Position numbers and translations under genes: made by a program
Part shown: in pieces, positions 42,387 through 51,573 of the stretch
Layout: every line of letters begins with the position of its first letter
Position numbering within the stretch: the stretch's first letter is position 1
Assembly: GCF_001487105.1 (NCBI RefSeq)
Contig: NZ_LN913001.1
Location: 1,017,353 to 1,081,352 of the forward strand
From: Mediterraneibacter massiliensis
GTDB taxonomy: Bacteria > Bacillota > Clostridia > Lachnospirales > Lachnospiraceae
Reading direction: 5' to 3'
Length of the DNA: 64,000 nucleotides
The notes under the pieces: generated by a model
Told to the model about the DNA's origin: nothing
Seen by the model: only the letters and a program-made list of their open reading frames with translations
Database searches by the model: none

Positions 42387-43064
42387 ATGATGGAAAAGTA
42401 TAAAATTTTGATAGTTGAAGATGACAGTGATTTAAGAGAAGGTCTTTCCTTCTCTTTTTCAAGTGATGGATATGATGTTCTGGAGACAGAGACCAAAAAG
42501 GAAGGTTTACAGGAAATAAAGAAAGGTGGTTGTGATCTGGTTCTTCTTGATTGTAACTTGCCGGATGGAACAGGGTTTGAACTTTGCAAAGAGGTTCGCA
42601 GTTACAGCAATATCCCAATTATTATGCTGACAGCTCGTGATACAGAGCTGGATGAGATAAAGGCTTTAGAATTAGGAGTAAATGATTACTTATCAAAACC
42701 ATTTTCTCTTGGAGTATTAAAGGCAAGAATGAAGAGGATTCTTCAGGAAAAAACGGAAAGTACGAAAATCATCTCAGGAGAATTAAACGTAGATCAGAGT
42801 GTCTGCAAAGTATATAAACGAGGCGAAGAGATTTCACTTAGCAAATTGGAATACCGTCTGTTAGTGTATTTGATTGAGAATAAGAACCATATCCTTTCTA
42901 AAGAGCAGATTCTGGAGAAAATATGGGATAGTGATGGGAAGTATGTAGATAACAATACGGTGTCTGTGAATATCAGCAGACTTCGTACAAAGATAGAGGA
43001 TGATGTATCGAAACCAAAATGGATTCAAACAGTTCATGGAATCGGATATATCTGGAAGGAATAA
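42387..43064 (+). CDS. OmpR-family response regulator
   Basis: A 225-residue transcription factor. The receiver domain has the acidic pocket IVEDDSD, the phosphoacceptor Asp55 in LVLLDCNLPDG, and Lys in YLSKPFS. The C-terminal winged helix ends in KPKWIQTVHGIGYIW. It starts at the ATG at 42387 (or 42390) behind AAAGGGA, and its kinase follows after 4 bases. It is expected to switch on the ABC transporter genes downstream, as in peptide-antibiotic resistance modules of the Bce type. Confidence 0.92.
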   Translation: MMEKYKILIVEDDSDLREGLSFSFSSDGYDVLETETKKEGLQEIKKGGCDLVLLDCNLPDGTGFELCKEVRSYSNIPIIMLTARDTELDEIKALELGVNDYLSKPFSLGVLKARMKRILQEKTESTKIISGELNVDQSVCKVYKRGEEISLSKLEYRLLVYLIENKNHILSKEQILEKIWDSDGKYVDNNTVSVNISRLRTKIEDDVSKPKWIQTVHGIGYIWKE

Positions 43065-43068
43065 AAAG

Positions 43069-43974
43069 ATGTGGCTTACGATAATTTTAGCAGTACTTTT
43101 GCTTATGTCAATTGGATATAACATATATCAAAGGAGAAAAACGTATCGTTTGATTGATCGATTGCTGGAGCGTGTGTTAAGCAGGGAAATGATTGTCGAT
43201 TCGGATTTGAAAGAAGGGGAATATTCTGCCCTTGTCAGTAAAATCAAGCAGATACAAGAAGTGCTTAGTAACCATGCGAGTAGTGCCGAACAAGAAAAAG
43301 AACAGGTGAAAAGTCTGGTATCCAATATGTCTCATCAATTAAAAACGCCCTTAGCGAATATTTCTCTTTATGCACAAATTTTAAGTAAAGAGGAAATTAC
43401 GCCAGAACAGAAAACTGTGTTTTCTGAAAAAATGCAACGACAGGTTGACAAGCTGAGCTGGATTGTGGAGTCTTTATCGAAGATGGTAAAGTTGGAACAA
43501 AATATTGATGGCTTTGAAGGAAAAGCAATAGGAATCAAGCAGACGATTTTAGACGCAGTAGATACGCTTTATGAGAAACTGGAGAAAAAGGAAATCAATT
43601 TTACATTGGAGCCATTTCAGGACAAATTACTGTATCATAATCGAAAATGGACAACAGAAGTATTTGTAAATTTGTTGGAAAATGCTGTTAAGTACACCGA
43701 TAGAGGAGGAAAAATTTCTATCCGTGTAAAAAACTATGATTTATATACAGAGATTCAGATTGCAGATAATGGGCGTGGTATCCGGCAGGAGGAAATGACC
43801 GATATATTCAAACGATTTTATAGAAGTCCAGAAGTTGAGAACCTGGAAGGTTCCGGGATTGGTTTGTATCTCTCTAATCTGATTTTGGAAAAAGAAAAAG
43901 GATATATGACGGTAGATTCCGAGTATGGAAAGGGAAGTTGTTTTTCTGTGTTCTTACAAAACTGTAAGAACTAA
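43069..43974 (+). CDS. Sensor histidine kinase with a single membrane helix
   Basis: A 301-residue kinase with one N-terminal membrane helix (about residues 3-20), a short linker, the HisKA phosphoacceptor His89 in NMSHQLKTPL, and the ATPase boxes FVNLLENAVKYTD, IADNGRGI and GSGIGLYL. There is essentially no extracellular sensor domain, so input probably comes through the adjacent ABC transporter. The ATG at 43069 follows GGAAGGAAT; the longer frame reads into the regulator gene. It forms a pair with the response regulator just upstream. Confidence 0.9.
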   Translation: MWLTIILAVLLLMSIGYNIYQRRKTYRLIDRLLERVLSREMIVDSDLKEGEYSALVSKIKQIQEVLSNHASSAEQEKEQVKSLVSNMSHQLKTPLANISLYAQILSKEEITPEQKTVFSEKMQRQVDKLSWIVESLSKMVKLEQNIDGFEGKAIGIKQTILDAVDTLYEKLEKKEINFTLEPFQDKLLYHNRKWTTEVFVNLLENAVKYTDRGGKISIRVKNYDLYTEIQIADNGRGIRQEEMTDIFKRFYRSPEVENLEGSGIGLYLSNLILEKEKGYMTVDSEYGKGSCFSVFLQNCKN

Positions 43975-44047
43975 TCATCCGTTTGTAAAGAAATTGCAAG
44001 ATACAGCAGTTATACTGGATGTATCAGAAAAAGAGGAGTGGTGACGG

Positions 44048-44758
44048 ATGAGTATTTTAGAATTAGAAAATGTTGAGAAAATATATGGAGAAAAAGATAA
44101 TCAGGTAAAAGCATTACGGAATATCAATCTAAAAGTAGAAAAAGGTGAGTTTGTTGCCATTGTAGGCACATCTGGTTCAGGTAAATCTACCTGTCTTAAT
44201 TTAATCGGTGGTCTGGATAATCCGACAAGTGGAAAGATTTTCATAAAGAATAAAGAGATTGGTTCTCTGTCAAGAAAAGAACTGACGATTTTTCGCAGAA
44301 GAAATATAGGGTTTGTATTCCAGAATTATAGTTTAATGCCTGTGTTGAATGTGTATGATAACGTGTCATTGCCGATTACATTTGACCGTGGAAAACATAT
44401 TAACCAAAAATATATCGAAGAATTGTTACGGGAACTGGGCATTTGGGAAAAGCGTAAGAAATATCCAAACGAATTATCCGGCGGTCAGCAGCAAAGAGTT
44501 GCAATCGCCAGAGCTTTGGCAAACAAGCCGAGCATCCTGCTTTGTGATGAACCGACAGGTAATTTGGACTCAGCTACAACCATTGAGGTTATGGGATTAT
44601 TAAAAGCGAGTTGTCGCAAGTATAATCAGACGATTCTCATGGTAACGCATAATGAAGCCATTGCACAGACTTGCGACAGAGTAATTCATATCGAAGATGG
44701 TCAGATTGTTACGGGAAAGAGAAGATTTCCGGCAAAAGGCGGTGATGTCGTATGTTAA
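44048..44758 (+). CDS. ABC transporter ATP-binding protein (FtsX/Bce-type partner)
   Basis: A 236-residue ATPase of the MacB/LolD/BceA group. Walker A is GTSGSGKST, the signature is LSGGQQQRVAIARALA, and Walker B is ILLCDEPTGNLD. The start ATG has GAGGAGTGG upstream. The last codons overlap the permease start by 7 bases. With the permease it likely forms a resistance or sensing transporter for peptide-type compounds, controlled by the two-component system immediately upstream. Confidence 0.93.
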   Translation: MSILELENVEKIYGEKDNQVKALRNINLKVEKGEFVAIVGTSGSGKSTCLNLIGGLDNPTSGKIFIKNKEIGSLSRKELTIFRRRNIGFVFQNYSLMPVLNVYDNVSLPITFDRGKHINQKYIEELLRELGIWEKRKKYPNELSGGQQQRVAIARALANKPSILLCDEPTGNLDSATTIEVMGLLKASCRKYNQTILMVTHNEAIAQTCDRVIHIEDGQIVTGKRRFPAKGGDVVC

Positions 44759-47415
44759 AGCTGGCATGGAAATATATGCGGTATTACAAGAGCCAGACGT
44801 TTGCAATTTTGGCGAGTATTCTATTAACAGCGTCATTGCTTTCCGGAATTTCTTCTTTGATTTACAGCAGTCAGAAAAGTGATCTGGCGAACAGCAAGAC
44901 GATTTACGGAGACTGGCATTATTATATAGAAACGGACAAGAAGCTTTTCGATTCTGTAGAAAGCGATGAGAAAGGGAAAGGATACACGCTGGAGCAGTGT
45001 GGAAAGATGGAAATCCGTGACGTAGTGGCAGAGGAATTTATGATTTGTTTTATCCATGCTGATGAAACTTATCGCCAGATGGCACACAGAGACTTGGTGG
45101 AAGGAACATTCCCTGAAAAAGAAAATGAAATTGCAGCAGATGGATTTGTGCTTAGCAATCTCGGATTTTCAGGGAATCTGGGAGATTCTCTTCGCATTGG
45201 AGAAAAAGAGTATATCGTTACTGGCGTTCTAAAAAGCGAATGGGCGGCAAGTTCCAGTGAAATGGAAGTTTTTGTGAGCGATGCGTTTAGAGGGCGAGGC
45301 AGTCAGACGTTTTTGTATCTCAGATTCAATGAAGATGAGAAGTTATATAAACAGTTGGATGCTTTTTTGAAAGAACATAAATTACCATCTGAGATAGCAG
45401 TAGGAAATGATGAAGTTACACAGTATCTTGGTGGAGAAGCCCCAAGAAGTATTTATGAAATTGTGAAAACTGGTCTGAAAAATGAAGAAGGAAAGTTCAC
45501 TTATATTGTTTTGAGCCTACAGAGCGACTACAATCTGGCTTATAATGGGATGGTTTTCCTGTTATGTCTGTTCAGCCTGTTTGTAGTATATAGTGTATTT
45601 AACATTTCCGTATCGAAGAGAATTTCTGCGTATGGAATATTGCAGACATTAGGCATCAGTGAAGCACAGATTGGCGGTACATTACTTTTGGAACTTTGGA
45701 TGTTATTTTTCATTGGGTATCCGTTAGGGTGTTTTTTGGGAAATGGCTTAATAAGCCTCGTGTATCAAAAACTTAGCAATGTATTTGGCGGAAAAGGAAT
45801 TGGAGGAGTGGAGACTGGTCTATCCGTTACCGACCATACGTTGGCAGAAGGAGTAAATACAGCGAAGTTTTTTGTTTCCATGGATGCAATGGTATTTGGA
45901 TTTCTATTTCTGTTGATTTCATTGGCACTGGTTGCCTTTATTGTGGTTCGTTCACTTCGGAAACATTCGTTAAGAGCAGTGGTGAATGAAGATACTTCTT
46001 TCACAAAAAGAAGAAAAATCTATGCTCTGCGAAATGTAAATATGGCAAATGTCGTTGTACGGAAATTTATGTTTGCTAACAAGCGAAAGGTGATCGGAAT
46101 TATATTATCCTTGTCTATTGGCGGATGTATTTTCTTATGTACGACTTATATGGTGGAAAATTTGAAAGTACACGCAGAACTTTCGTTAATATCGGATGAT
46201 GGACTTGGTTCGGAATACCGTATTTCTTTAAAGTCCAATTCGCTGAAAGATACAATCCCAGAGGCGGTAGCAGATAAGATTAAAAACATGTCTGAAACAT
46301 CTGACGTATCTGCCACAAAATATACGATGGGAGACTTACAGTTTTCTGAAAATGAGTTTTTGGCAGAAGAAGTTTGGCGTGATTATTTTAGAAATCAAAA
46401 TCAAGAGCCGTATTTTATCGAGAGATACGATGGAATCTGTAATCAGCAGGAAGATGGGAAGTATCGGATCAAATATAATGTATATGGCTACGATGAAGCT
46501 CTGATAGAACAGCTTCAGGATTTCATTTTGGAAGGAGAGATTCAGCCGGAAACAATGAAAAATAATAATCAAGTGATCGTGACGGCGAATATGGACGGTC
46601 AGGGAAACTATTATTTTTACGGAAAGAAGCCGGGTGATACAATTACGCTTCGTGTACCAAAGACAGAGAACTATACAGATGAACTGTTAAAATTCCAAAG
46701 CGGCGAAGAAAACTATATTGAGAAAGAGTTTGAGATTGCGGCGATCGTAAGCAGACCATTGGCACAGGAGAAAGATTTTTTAAATACAGGAGTCTGGAAA
46801 AATGCGCAGAGTGTGATTATGACTGGCGAACAGATGGAAGAAAACTTTGGAATTATGGATTACAGTTTTATCAATGCGTCACCAGCTGATGGCACAAATG
46901 CAGAGAACGTGAGTAATCAGTTATTGCAAGTAATCCGAGATGTTCCCAAGGCAGTATTGCAGGAATATACTTCTGCAATCGAAACACAGAAAGATTATCT
47001 TAAGCAACAGCAGATATTCTTTTCTGGCATTGCGGTGATTCTTCTGGTTATAAGTCTGTTTCATATCGTGAATAGTATGAACCATACGATTCTTGCCAGA
47101 AGAAGAGAATACGGTATCATACGTGCAATGGGAATCACAGACAGCGGATTTTATAAGATGATTTTGCAGACAGGTGTTCTGTATGGATTGTTGGCAGATG
47201 TATTCATCTATCTGCTATATAATCGGGTTCTTAGAAGGGTAATGAACTATTATATGGCTCATGTGCTTCAATTTTTACATCTGACTTCTAATGTTCCCAA
47301 TCTGGTTTTGAACGGAATTATGGTGCTAAATGTGATGATTGCGGTGGTGGCAGTGATGATTCCAGCATGGAAGATGGGAAGAGAGAATATTATAAGTGAG
47401 ATTAGAAAAGAATGA
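44752..47415 (+). CDS. FtsX-family ABC transporter permease
   Basis: An 887-residue membrane protein with two FtsX core regions: helices near residues 15-40 and 260-410 with LCLFSLFVVYSVFNISVSKR, and a second set at the C terminus with SLFHIVNSMNHTILARRREYGIIRAMG. Two large extracytoplasmic domains lie between. Length and layout fit the BceB-like or VexP-like exporters and sensors. It is the last gene of the element's cargo and ends about 250 bases from the right junction. The compound handled is unknown. Confidence 0.9.
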   Translation: MLKLAWKYMRYYKSQTFAILASILLTASLLSGISSLIYSSQKSDLANSKTIYGDWHYYIETDKKLFDSVESDEKGKGYTLEQCGKMEIRDVVAEEFMICFIHADETYRQMAHRDLVEGTFPEKENEIAADGFVLSNLGFSGNLGDSLRIGEKEYIVTGVLKSEWAASSSEMEVFVSDAFRGRGSQTFLYLRFNEDEKLYKQLDAFLKEHKLPSEIAVGNDEVTQYLGGEAPRSIYEIVKTGLKNEEGKFTYIVLSLQSDYNLAYNGMVFLLCLFSLFVVYSVFNISVSKRISAYGILQTLGISEAQIGGTLLLELWMLFFIGYPLGCFLGNGLISLVYQKLSNVFGGKGIGGVETGLSVTDHTLAEGVNTAKFFVSMDAMVFGFLFLLISLALVAFIVVRSLRKHSLRAVVNEDTSFTKRRKIYALRNVNMANVVVRKFMFANKRKVIGIILSLSIGGCIFLCTTYMVENLKVHAELSLISDDGLGSEYRISLKSNSLKDTIPEAVADKIKNMSETSDVSATKYTMGDLQFSENEFLAEEVWRDYFRNQNQEPYFIERYDGICNQQEDGKYRIKYNVYGYDEALIEQLQDFILEGEIQPETMKNNNQVIVTANMDGQGNYYFYGKKPGDTITLRVPKTENYTDELLKFQSGEENYIEKEFEIAAIVSRPLAQEKDFLNTGVWKNAQSVIMTGEQMEENFGIMDYSFINASPADGTNAENVSNQLLQVIRDVPKAVLQEYTSAIETQKDYLKQQQIFFSGIAVILLVISLFHIVNSMNHTILARRREYGIIRAMGITDSGFYKMILQTGVLYGLLADVFIYLLYNRVLRRVMNYYMAHVLQFLHLTSNVPNLVLNGIMVLNVMIAVVAVMIPAWKMGRENIISEIRKE

Positions 47416-47667
47416 TAGCTTCCAACCTTAAGCAAAGCGAAAATTTTACGGATTGCACCTATACATGAAGAAGAATAGTGTTCATATTGTGGATGTAAAA
47501 TAGAATAAATATCTTCCTATCATTTTGCATTTATTCAGCAACGCTTTTTGATGATTTATAGCATTTATTTAACACTAAGTAGATATTTGGGAAGCAAAAG
47601 CCTTGCAAAACCTGATAAAATCGTAAAAAAAGTAAAAGAAAATTGCCTGCAACTACTTGACACAAGA
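47416..47667. other. Right end of the element, non-coding
   Basis: I see no gene in this stretch. The bases nearest the junction read TACTTGACACAAGA. The 10-mer noted at the left end is not repeated here. Confidence 0.6.
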
Positions 47668-47676
47668 GGGGATAGC
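47661..47676. other. Right junction (attR-like)
   Basis: The element ends in CACAAGA, followed by GGGG (47668-47671) and the protease sequence ATAGCACAG. GGGG is the only sequence common to both junctions, fitting a serine recombinase with a 2-base GG crossover. Confidence 0.75.
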
Positions 47677-48499
47677 ACAGCACCCTGATTTTGCCGGCAG
47701 GATTCTGGCATTTAAGGATTTTACCGGGCAGGAGCGGGAGGCTTATGATGACAGCGGGCATGGTACTCATGTGGCTGGTATTCTGGCGGGAAGCGGATGC
47801 AGATCTCAGGGAAATTACGCAGGAATGGCACCCAAAGCAGGACTTCTGATAGGAAAGGTGCTAGATAAGGAAGGGAACGGAGCTGTTCGGACAATTTTGG
47901 ATGGGATTGAATGGCTCACAAAGCTGCGGACAAAATATTCTGTCCGGATTGTGAATATTTCGGTGGGAACACACCCTGATCTGGAAAAATATCAAAAAGA
48001 GCTCCTATTAGAGGCGGTAGAAGATTTGTGGGATCAGGGAGTTGTCGTCGTTGTATCTGCCGGCAATTATGGACCGGAGGCCGGAACTGTAGCAGTACCA
48101 GGAAACAGTCCCAAGGTGATCACGGTCGGGGTGCCGGATTATGCAGAAACATCTGTGAAACTGCCGGTTATAGGCGGAAAAGGGAAAATTAAGAATTATT
48201 CCGGGCGAGGTCCTACGGAACAGTGCGTGGTAAAGCCGGATGTCCTGGCGCCGGGAACTGGGATCATAAGCTGCAATAGCCGGTTTAACAAGAAGACGGA
48301 AGGATTTTATACAAGCAAAAGTGGAACATCTATGGCAACACCGGTAGTAGCAGGCGCAATCGCCTGTCTTCTGTCCAAAGAACCGGATATGACAAATGTA
48401 GAAGTGAAGTTGAAATTGCGCGCCTCCTGTACCAGGAGAGAGAAAGAACCCGGATGGGGAATGCTGCAGGTGGAAAAATTATTGTCCCGCAGTACGTGA
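47672..48499 (+). pseudogene. 3' part of the split subtilisin-family (S8) serine protease
   Basis: This open frame continues the fragment at 33290-33388. It supplies His63 (DDSGHGTHVAG), the oxyanion Asn165 (VSAGNYGPEAG) and Ser253 (SGTSMATP) in the numbering of the joined protein. It lacks the catalytic Asp and any native start codon; the in-frame TTG at 47657 lies in the element. It is therefore inactive unless the element is lost. The intact 308-residue form has no signal peptide and would be an intracellular or Isp-like subtilase. Confidence 0.88.
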
Positions 48500-48531
48500 A
48501 AAAGTCCTGAGAAGGTGTCAAGAGAAAAAGC

Positions 48532-48560
48532 TTGACAACCCCTTTCTTTTCATGTAATAT
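48532..48560 (+). promoter_or_regulatory. Promoter of the ylxM-ffh operon
   Basis: TTGACA (48532-48537) and TAATAT (48555-48560) are separated by 17 bases, 16 bases ahead of the ylxM start codon. Confidence 0.82.
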
Positions 48561-48576
48561 AACAAAGGTGATGAAA

Positions 48577-48927
48577 ATGGATGAGATTTTTAAACAGGCA
48601 TTGCTGTATGATTTTTACGGAGAACTTTTGACAGAACATCAAAAGGAAATCTACGAACAGTTTGTCCTGGAAGATTTATCCTTGCGAGAGATCGCGTTAA
48701 GCGCCGGAATCAGCAGGCAGGGAGTCCACGATATAGTGAAACGCTGTCAAAGGATTTTGGAGGGCTATGAAGAAAAACTGCATCTTGTAGAAAAGTTCGT
48801 TTCTGTTAAAGAAAAGGTGCATGAGATCGACAGGATTTTGGAGATGTACGGAAACGAAAAGACAGATACACAGAAAATGATAACCGAAGTTCGTAAGATT
48901 GCGGATAAAATTATAGAGGAGTTGTAG
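48577..48927 (+). CDS. ylxM: YlxM family SRP-associated DNA-binding protein
   Basis: A 116-residue protein with a sigma-factor-like helix-turn-helix (DLSLREIALSAGISRQGVHD at about residues 31-50), always found ahead of ffh in Bacillota. It is thought to modulate the signal recognition particle. The ATG at 48577 follows AAAGGTG at 6 bases; the ATG at 48571 is too close to that site. It is one base away from ffh and shares its promoter. Confidence 0.9.
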   Translation: MDEIFKQALLYDFYGELLTEHQKEIYEQFVLEDLSLREIALSAGISRQGVHDIVKRCQRILEGYEEKLHLVEKFVSVKEKVHEIDRILEMYGNEKTDTQKMITEVRKIADKIIEEL

Positions 48928-48928
48928 G

Positions 48929-50296
48929 ATGGCATTTGACAGTTTAACAGAGAAACTTCAAAATGTGTTTAAAAACTTAAGAAGCAAAGGTCGTCTGACA
49001 GAAGACGACGTAAAAGCCGCTTTAAAAGAAGTCAAGATGGCGCTTTTGGAGGCGGATGTCAATTTCAAGGTAGTCAAAGGTTTTGTAAAAAGTGTGCAGG
49101 AGCGTGCAGTCGGGCAGGATGTGATGAACGGACTGAATCCCGGTCAGATGGTGATCAAGATCGTAAATGAAGAACTCATTAAGCTGATGGGTTCTGAAAC
49201 CACGGAGATTAAATTACAGCCGGGAAGCGCGATCACAGTGATCATGATGGCAGGTCTTCAGGGTGCCGGTAAAACGACGACGACGGCTAAGCTTGCCGGA
49301 AAGTATAAAGTAAAAGGAAAGAAGCCGCTTCTGGTCGCTTGTGATGTATACCGCCCTGCGGCGATTAAACAGCTGCAGATAAACGGAGAAAAACAGGGAG
49401 TGGAAGTTTTCTCTATGGGTGAGAAGAATCGTCCTGCGGATATTGCGAAAGCGGCTGTTGAACATGCGAAAAAGAATCACAATAATCTGGTGATCCTGGA
49501 TACGGCAGGCCGCCTTCATATAGATGAAGAGATGATGGAGGAACTGCAGGAGATCAAGCAGTCGGTAGAAGTTCATCAGACGATTTTAGTCGTAGATGCC
49601 ATGACTGGGCAAGATGCGGTGAATGTAGCCGGAAGTTTCAATGAAAAGATAGGGATTGACGGCGTGATCGTCACGAAATTGGACGGTGATACACGAGGCG
49701 GTGCTGCGCTTTCCATCAAAGCAGTTACGGGATGTCCGATCCTTTATGTAGGTATGGGAGAAAAGCTGTCCGATCTGGAACAGTTTTATCCGGACAGAAT
49801 GGCTTCCCGTATATTGGGGATGGGCGATGTCCTGACCCTGATCGAGAAGGCTGGAGCCGAACTGGATGAAGAAAAGGCCAGGCAGATGGCAGACAAGATG
49901 AAGAAAGCCCAGTTTGATTTTGAGGATTATTTAGAGAGTATGAATCAGATGAAGAAGATGGGAGGGCTTTCCAGTATTCTGGGTATGATGCCGGGACTTG
50001 GCGGCATGGGCGGCTTTGGAAAAGGTAAGATGCCGGAGCTTGACACGGAAGAGAATGAAAAGAAAATGGCGCGGATGGAAGCTATCATCTATTCTATGAC
50101 GGTGGAGGAGAGAAGAAATCCGGAGATGTTAAATCCTTCTCGGAAGCACAGGATCGCAAAAGGCGCCGGTGTAGATATCGCAGAAGTAAACCGGATGGTA
50201 AAGCAGTTCAATGAGACCAGGAAGATGATGAAAAAGCTTCCTGGCATGATGGGCGGCAGAGGTGGTAAAAAAGGCAGATTTAAACTTCCTTTTTAA
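48929..50296 (+). CDS. ffh: Signal recognition particle protein Ffh (SRP54)
   Basis: A 455-residue GTPase that binds 4.5S RNA and signal sequences and targets nascent membrane proteins to FtsY and SecYEG. The N domain is helical, the G domain has GLQGAGKTTTTAKLA, DVYRPAA, DTAGR and TKLDGDTRGG, and the Met-rich M domain follows (MNQMKKMGGLSSILGMMPG), with the RNA-binding motif and a basic tail. It is complete and of normal length. It forms one unit with ylxM, and rpsP follows after a 77-base gap. Confidence 0.97.
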   Translation: MAFDSLTEKLQNVFKNLRSKGRLTEDDVKAALKEVKMALLEADVNFKVVKGFVKSVQERAVGQDVMNGLNPGQMVIKIVNEELIKLMGSETTEIKLQPGSAITVIMMAGLQGAGKTTTTAKLAGKYKVKGKKPLLVACDVYRPAAIKQLQINGEKQGVEVFSMGEKNRPADIAKAAVEHAKKNHNNLVILDTAGRLHIDEEMMEELQEIKQSVEVHQTILVVDAMTGQDAVNVAGSFNEKIGIDGVIVTKLDGDTRGGAALSIKAVTGCPILYVGMGEKLSDLEQFYPDRMASRILGMGDVLTLIEKAGAELDEEKARQMADKMKKAQFDFEDYLESMNQMKKMGGLSSILGMMPGLGGMGGFGKGKMPELDTEENEKKMARMEAIIYSMTVEERRNPEMLNPSRKHRIAKGAGVDIAEVNRMVKQFNETRKMMKKLPGMMGGRGGKKGRFKLPF

Positions 50297-50373
50297 CACA
50301 TAGATGTCTTTTTTGCACAGCGGAAGAGACGAAAAACTAAATGAAAAGAAAGAAAAAACAGAGGTGAAAGAAA

Positions 50374-50619
50374 ATGGCAGTAAAAATCAGATTAAGAAGA
50401 ATGGGACAGAAGAAGGCTCCTTTTTATAGAATCGTAGTGGCTGATTCAAGGTCCCCAAGAGACGGAAGATTTATCGAGGAGATCGGAACATATGATCCGA
50501 ATCAGGAACCAAGCGTATTCAAAGTAGATGAGGAAGCAGCAAAAAGATGGCTCAATAATGGAGCACAGCCAACAGAAGTTGTAGGCAAGATTTTCAAAGC
50601 AGCAGGAATTGAGAAATAA
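50374..50619 (+). CDS. rpsP: 30S ribosomal protein S16
   Basis: An 81-residue ribosomal protein. The sequence [20 protein letters not shown] and the following [19 protein letters not shown] are diagnostic for S16. The ATG follows CAGAGGTGAAAG. It begins the rpsP-khpA-rimM-trmD-rplS block, the standard order in Bacillota, which couples ribosomal protein, ribosome maturation and tRNA methylation genes. Confidence 0.97.
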   Translation: MAVKIRLRRMGQKKAPFYRIVVADSRSPRDGRFIEEIGTYDPNQEPSVFKVDEEAAKRWLNNGAQPTEVVGKIFKAAGIEK

Positions 50620-50644
50620 GCTGTTTTCGCGGAGGTGCGCGTAA

Positions 50645-50872
50645 ATGAAAGAATTAGTAGAAGTGATCGCGAAAGCGTTGGTAGATGATCCGAACGGTGT
50701 CTCTGTAACAGAGAGACAGGACGGAAGAACGACAGTACTTGAGCTGCATGTATCCGATGGAGATATGGGAAAAGTTATCGGTAAGCAGGGACGTATCGCA
50801 AAGGCGATCCGTTCTGTGGTAAAAGCAGCGGCGGCGAAAGAAGATAAAAGAGTTGTCGTGGACATCATGTAG
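50645..50872 (+). CDS. khpA: KH domain RNA-binding protein KhpA
   Basis: A 75-residue single KH domain protein. The GxxG loop is seen in VIGKQGRIAKAIR, followed by the alanine-rich helix VVKAAAAKEDKRV. KhpA works with KhpB as a small-RNA and mRNA chaperone affecting cell division and elongation. The ATG follows GCGGAGGTG and lies 25 bases after rpsP. A terminator follows before rimM. Confidence 0.92.
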   Translation: MKELVEVIAKALVDDPNGVSVTERQDGRTTVLELHVSDGDMGKVIGKQGRIAKAIRSVVKAAAAKEDKRVVVDIM

Positions 50873-50904
50873 ATAAGGCGCGGGCGTGAAGAGCCTGTGA
50901 AAAG

Positions 50905-50946
50905 GGGCAGCCTTCATAGATAGGATATGGAAGCTGCCTTTTTTTG
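50905..50946 (+). terminator. Terminator after khpA
   Basis: GGCAGC (50906-50911) pairs with GCTGCC (50933-50938), continued by a bulged TTC/GAA pairing and followed by a run of T. Confidence 0.85.
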
Positions 50947-51030
50947 ATTTCATAGGAAATTGCTTTCTATTGAAAGCAAAAAGCTTTGCAAGGATCGATC
51001 TTTCGGTAAAAAGATATTATACAAGGAGAT

Positions 51031-51540
51031 ATGGAAATGGAACAGCTGCTGCAGGTTGGGGTTATCACATCGACACATGGGATCCGGGGAGAAGTCAAGG
51101 TGTTTCCTACGACAGATGATCCGGAACGTTTTAAAAAATTGAAAGATGTGATACTGGAAACAGGAAAAGAACAGATCTCCCTCAAAATACAAGGTGTAAG
51201 ATTTTTTAAAAATCTGGTGATCGTAAAATTTGAGGGGATCGACAATATAAATGCGATAGAGAAATACAAAGGAAAAGCGCTTTTTGTACCGCGTGAGGAT
51301 GCGGTGGAACTTGGTGAGAATGAATATTATATCGGAGATCTGATCGGAATGGATGTCTATACACAGACGGGGAAATTTGGGATTTTAAAGGACGTTATAG
51401 AGACGGGAGCTAACGAAGTGTATGTCATTGACTCTATAGAACATGGAGAAGTGCTTGTTCCCGCGATCAAGCAGTGTATACGTAGTGTGGACGTAGAGGC
51501 AGGAAAGATGGAGATTTTCCTTTTGAAGGGATTGATCTAG
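51031..51540 (+). CDS. rimM: Ribosome maturation factor RimM
   Basis: A 169-residue protein that assists maturation of the 30S subunit head near S19. The N-terminal beta-barrel begins with LLQVGVITSTHGIRGEVKV, and the C-terminal PRC-barrel contains EYYIGDLIGMDVYT and EVLVPAIKQCI. The ATG follows AAGGAGATATG. It is 33 bases ahead of the trmD start codon and follows the conserved gene order. Confidence 0.95.
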   Translation: MEMEQLLQVGVITSTHGIRGEVKVFPTTDDPERFKKLKDVILETGKEQISLKIQGVRFFKNLVIVKFEGIDNINAIEKYKGKALFVPREDAVELGENEYYIGDLIGMDVYTQTGKFGILKDVIETGANEVYVIDSIEHGEVLVPAIKQCIRSVDVEAGKMEIFLLKGLI

Positions 51541-51573
51541 TCTTTGCCGCAGAAAGGAGCAAGAGAAAAAACA

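Larger units (their letters stand above)
33389..47671. mobile_element. 14.3-kb integrated mobilisable element with three serine recombinases
   Basis: The limits are set by the interrupted protease gene on both sides and by a shared GGGG at the junctions (33385-33388 and 47668-47671). Contents in order are tnpV, a vapX-like/vapD pair, a PD-(D/E)XK nuclease, a mobC relic with oriT-like region, a DUF6870 gene, three large serine recombinases, a response regulator, a histidine kinase, and an ABC ATPase with FtsX-type permease. The tnpV gene and serine recombinases resemble the Tn4451 group. No relaxase gene remains, so self-directed mobilisation is unlikely without help in trans. Confidence 0.85.
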
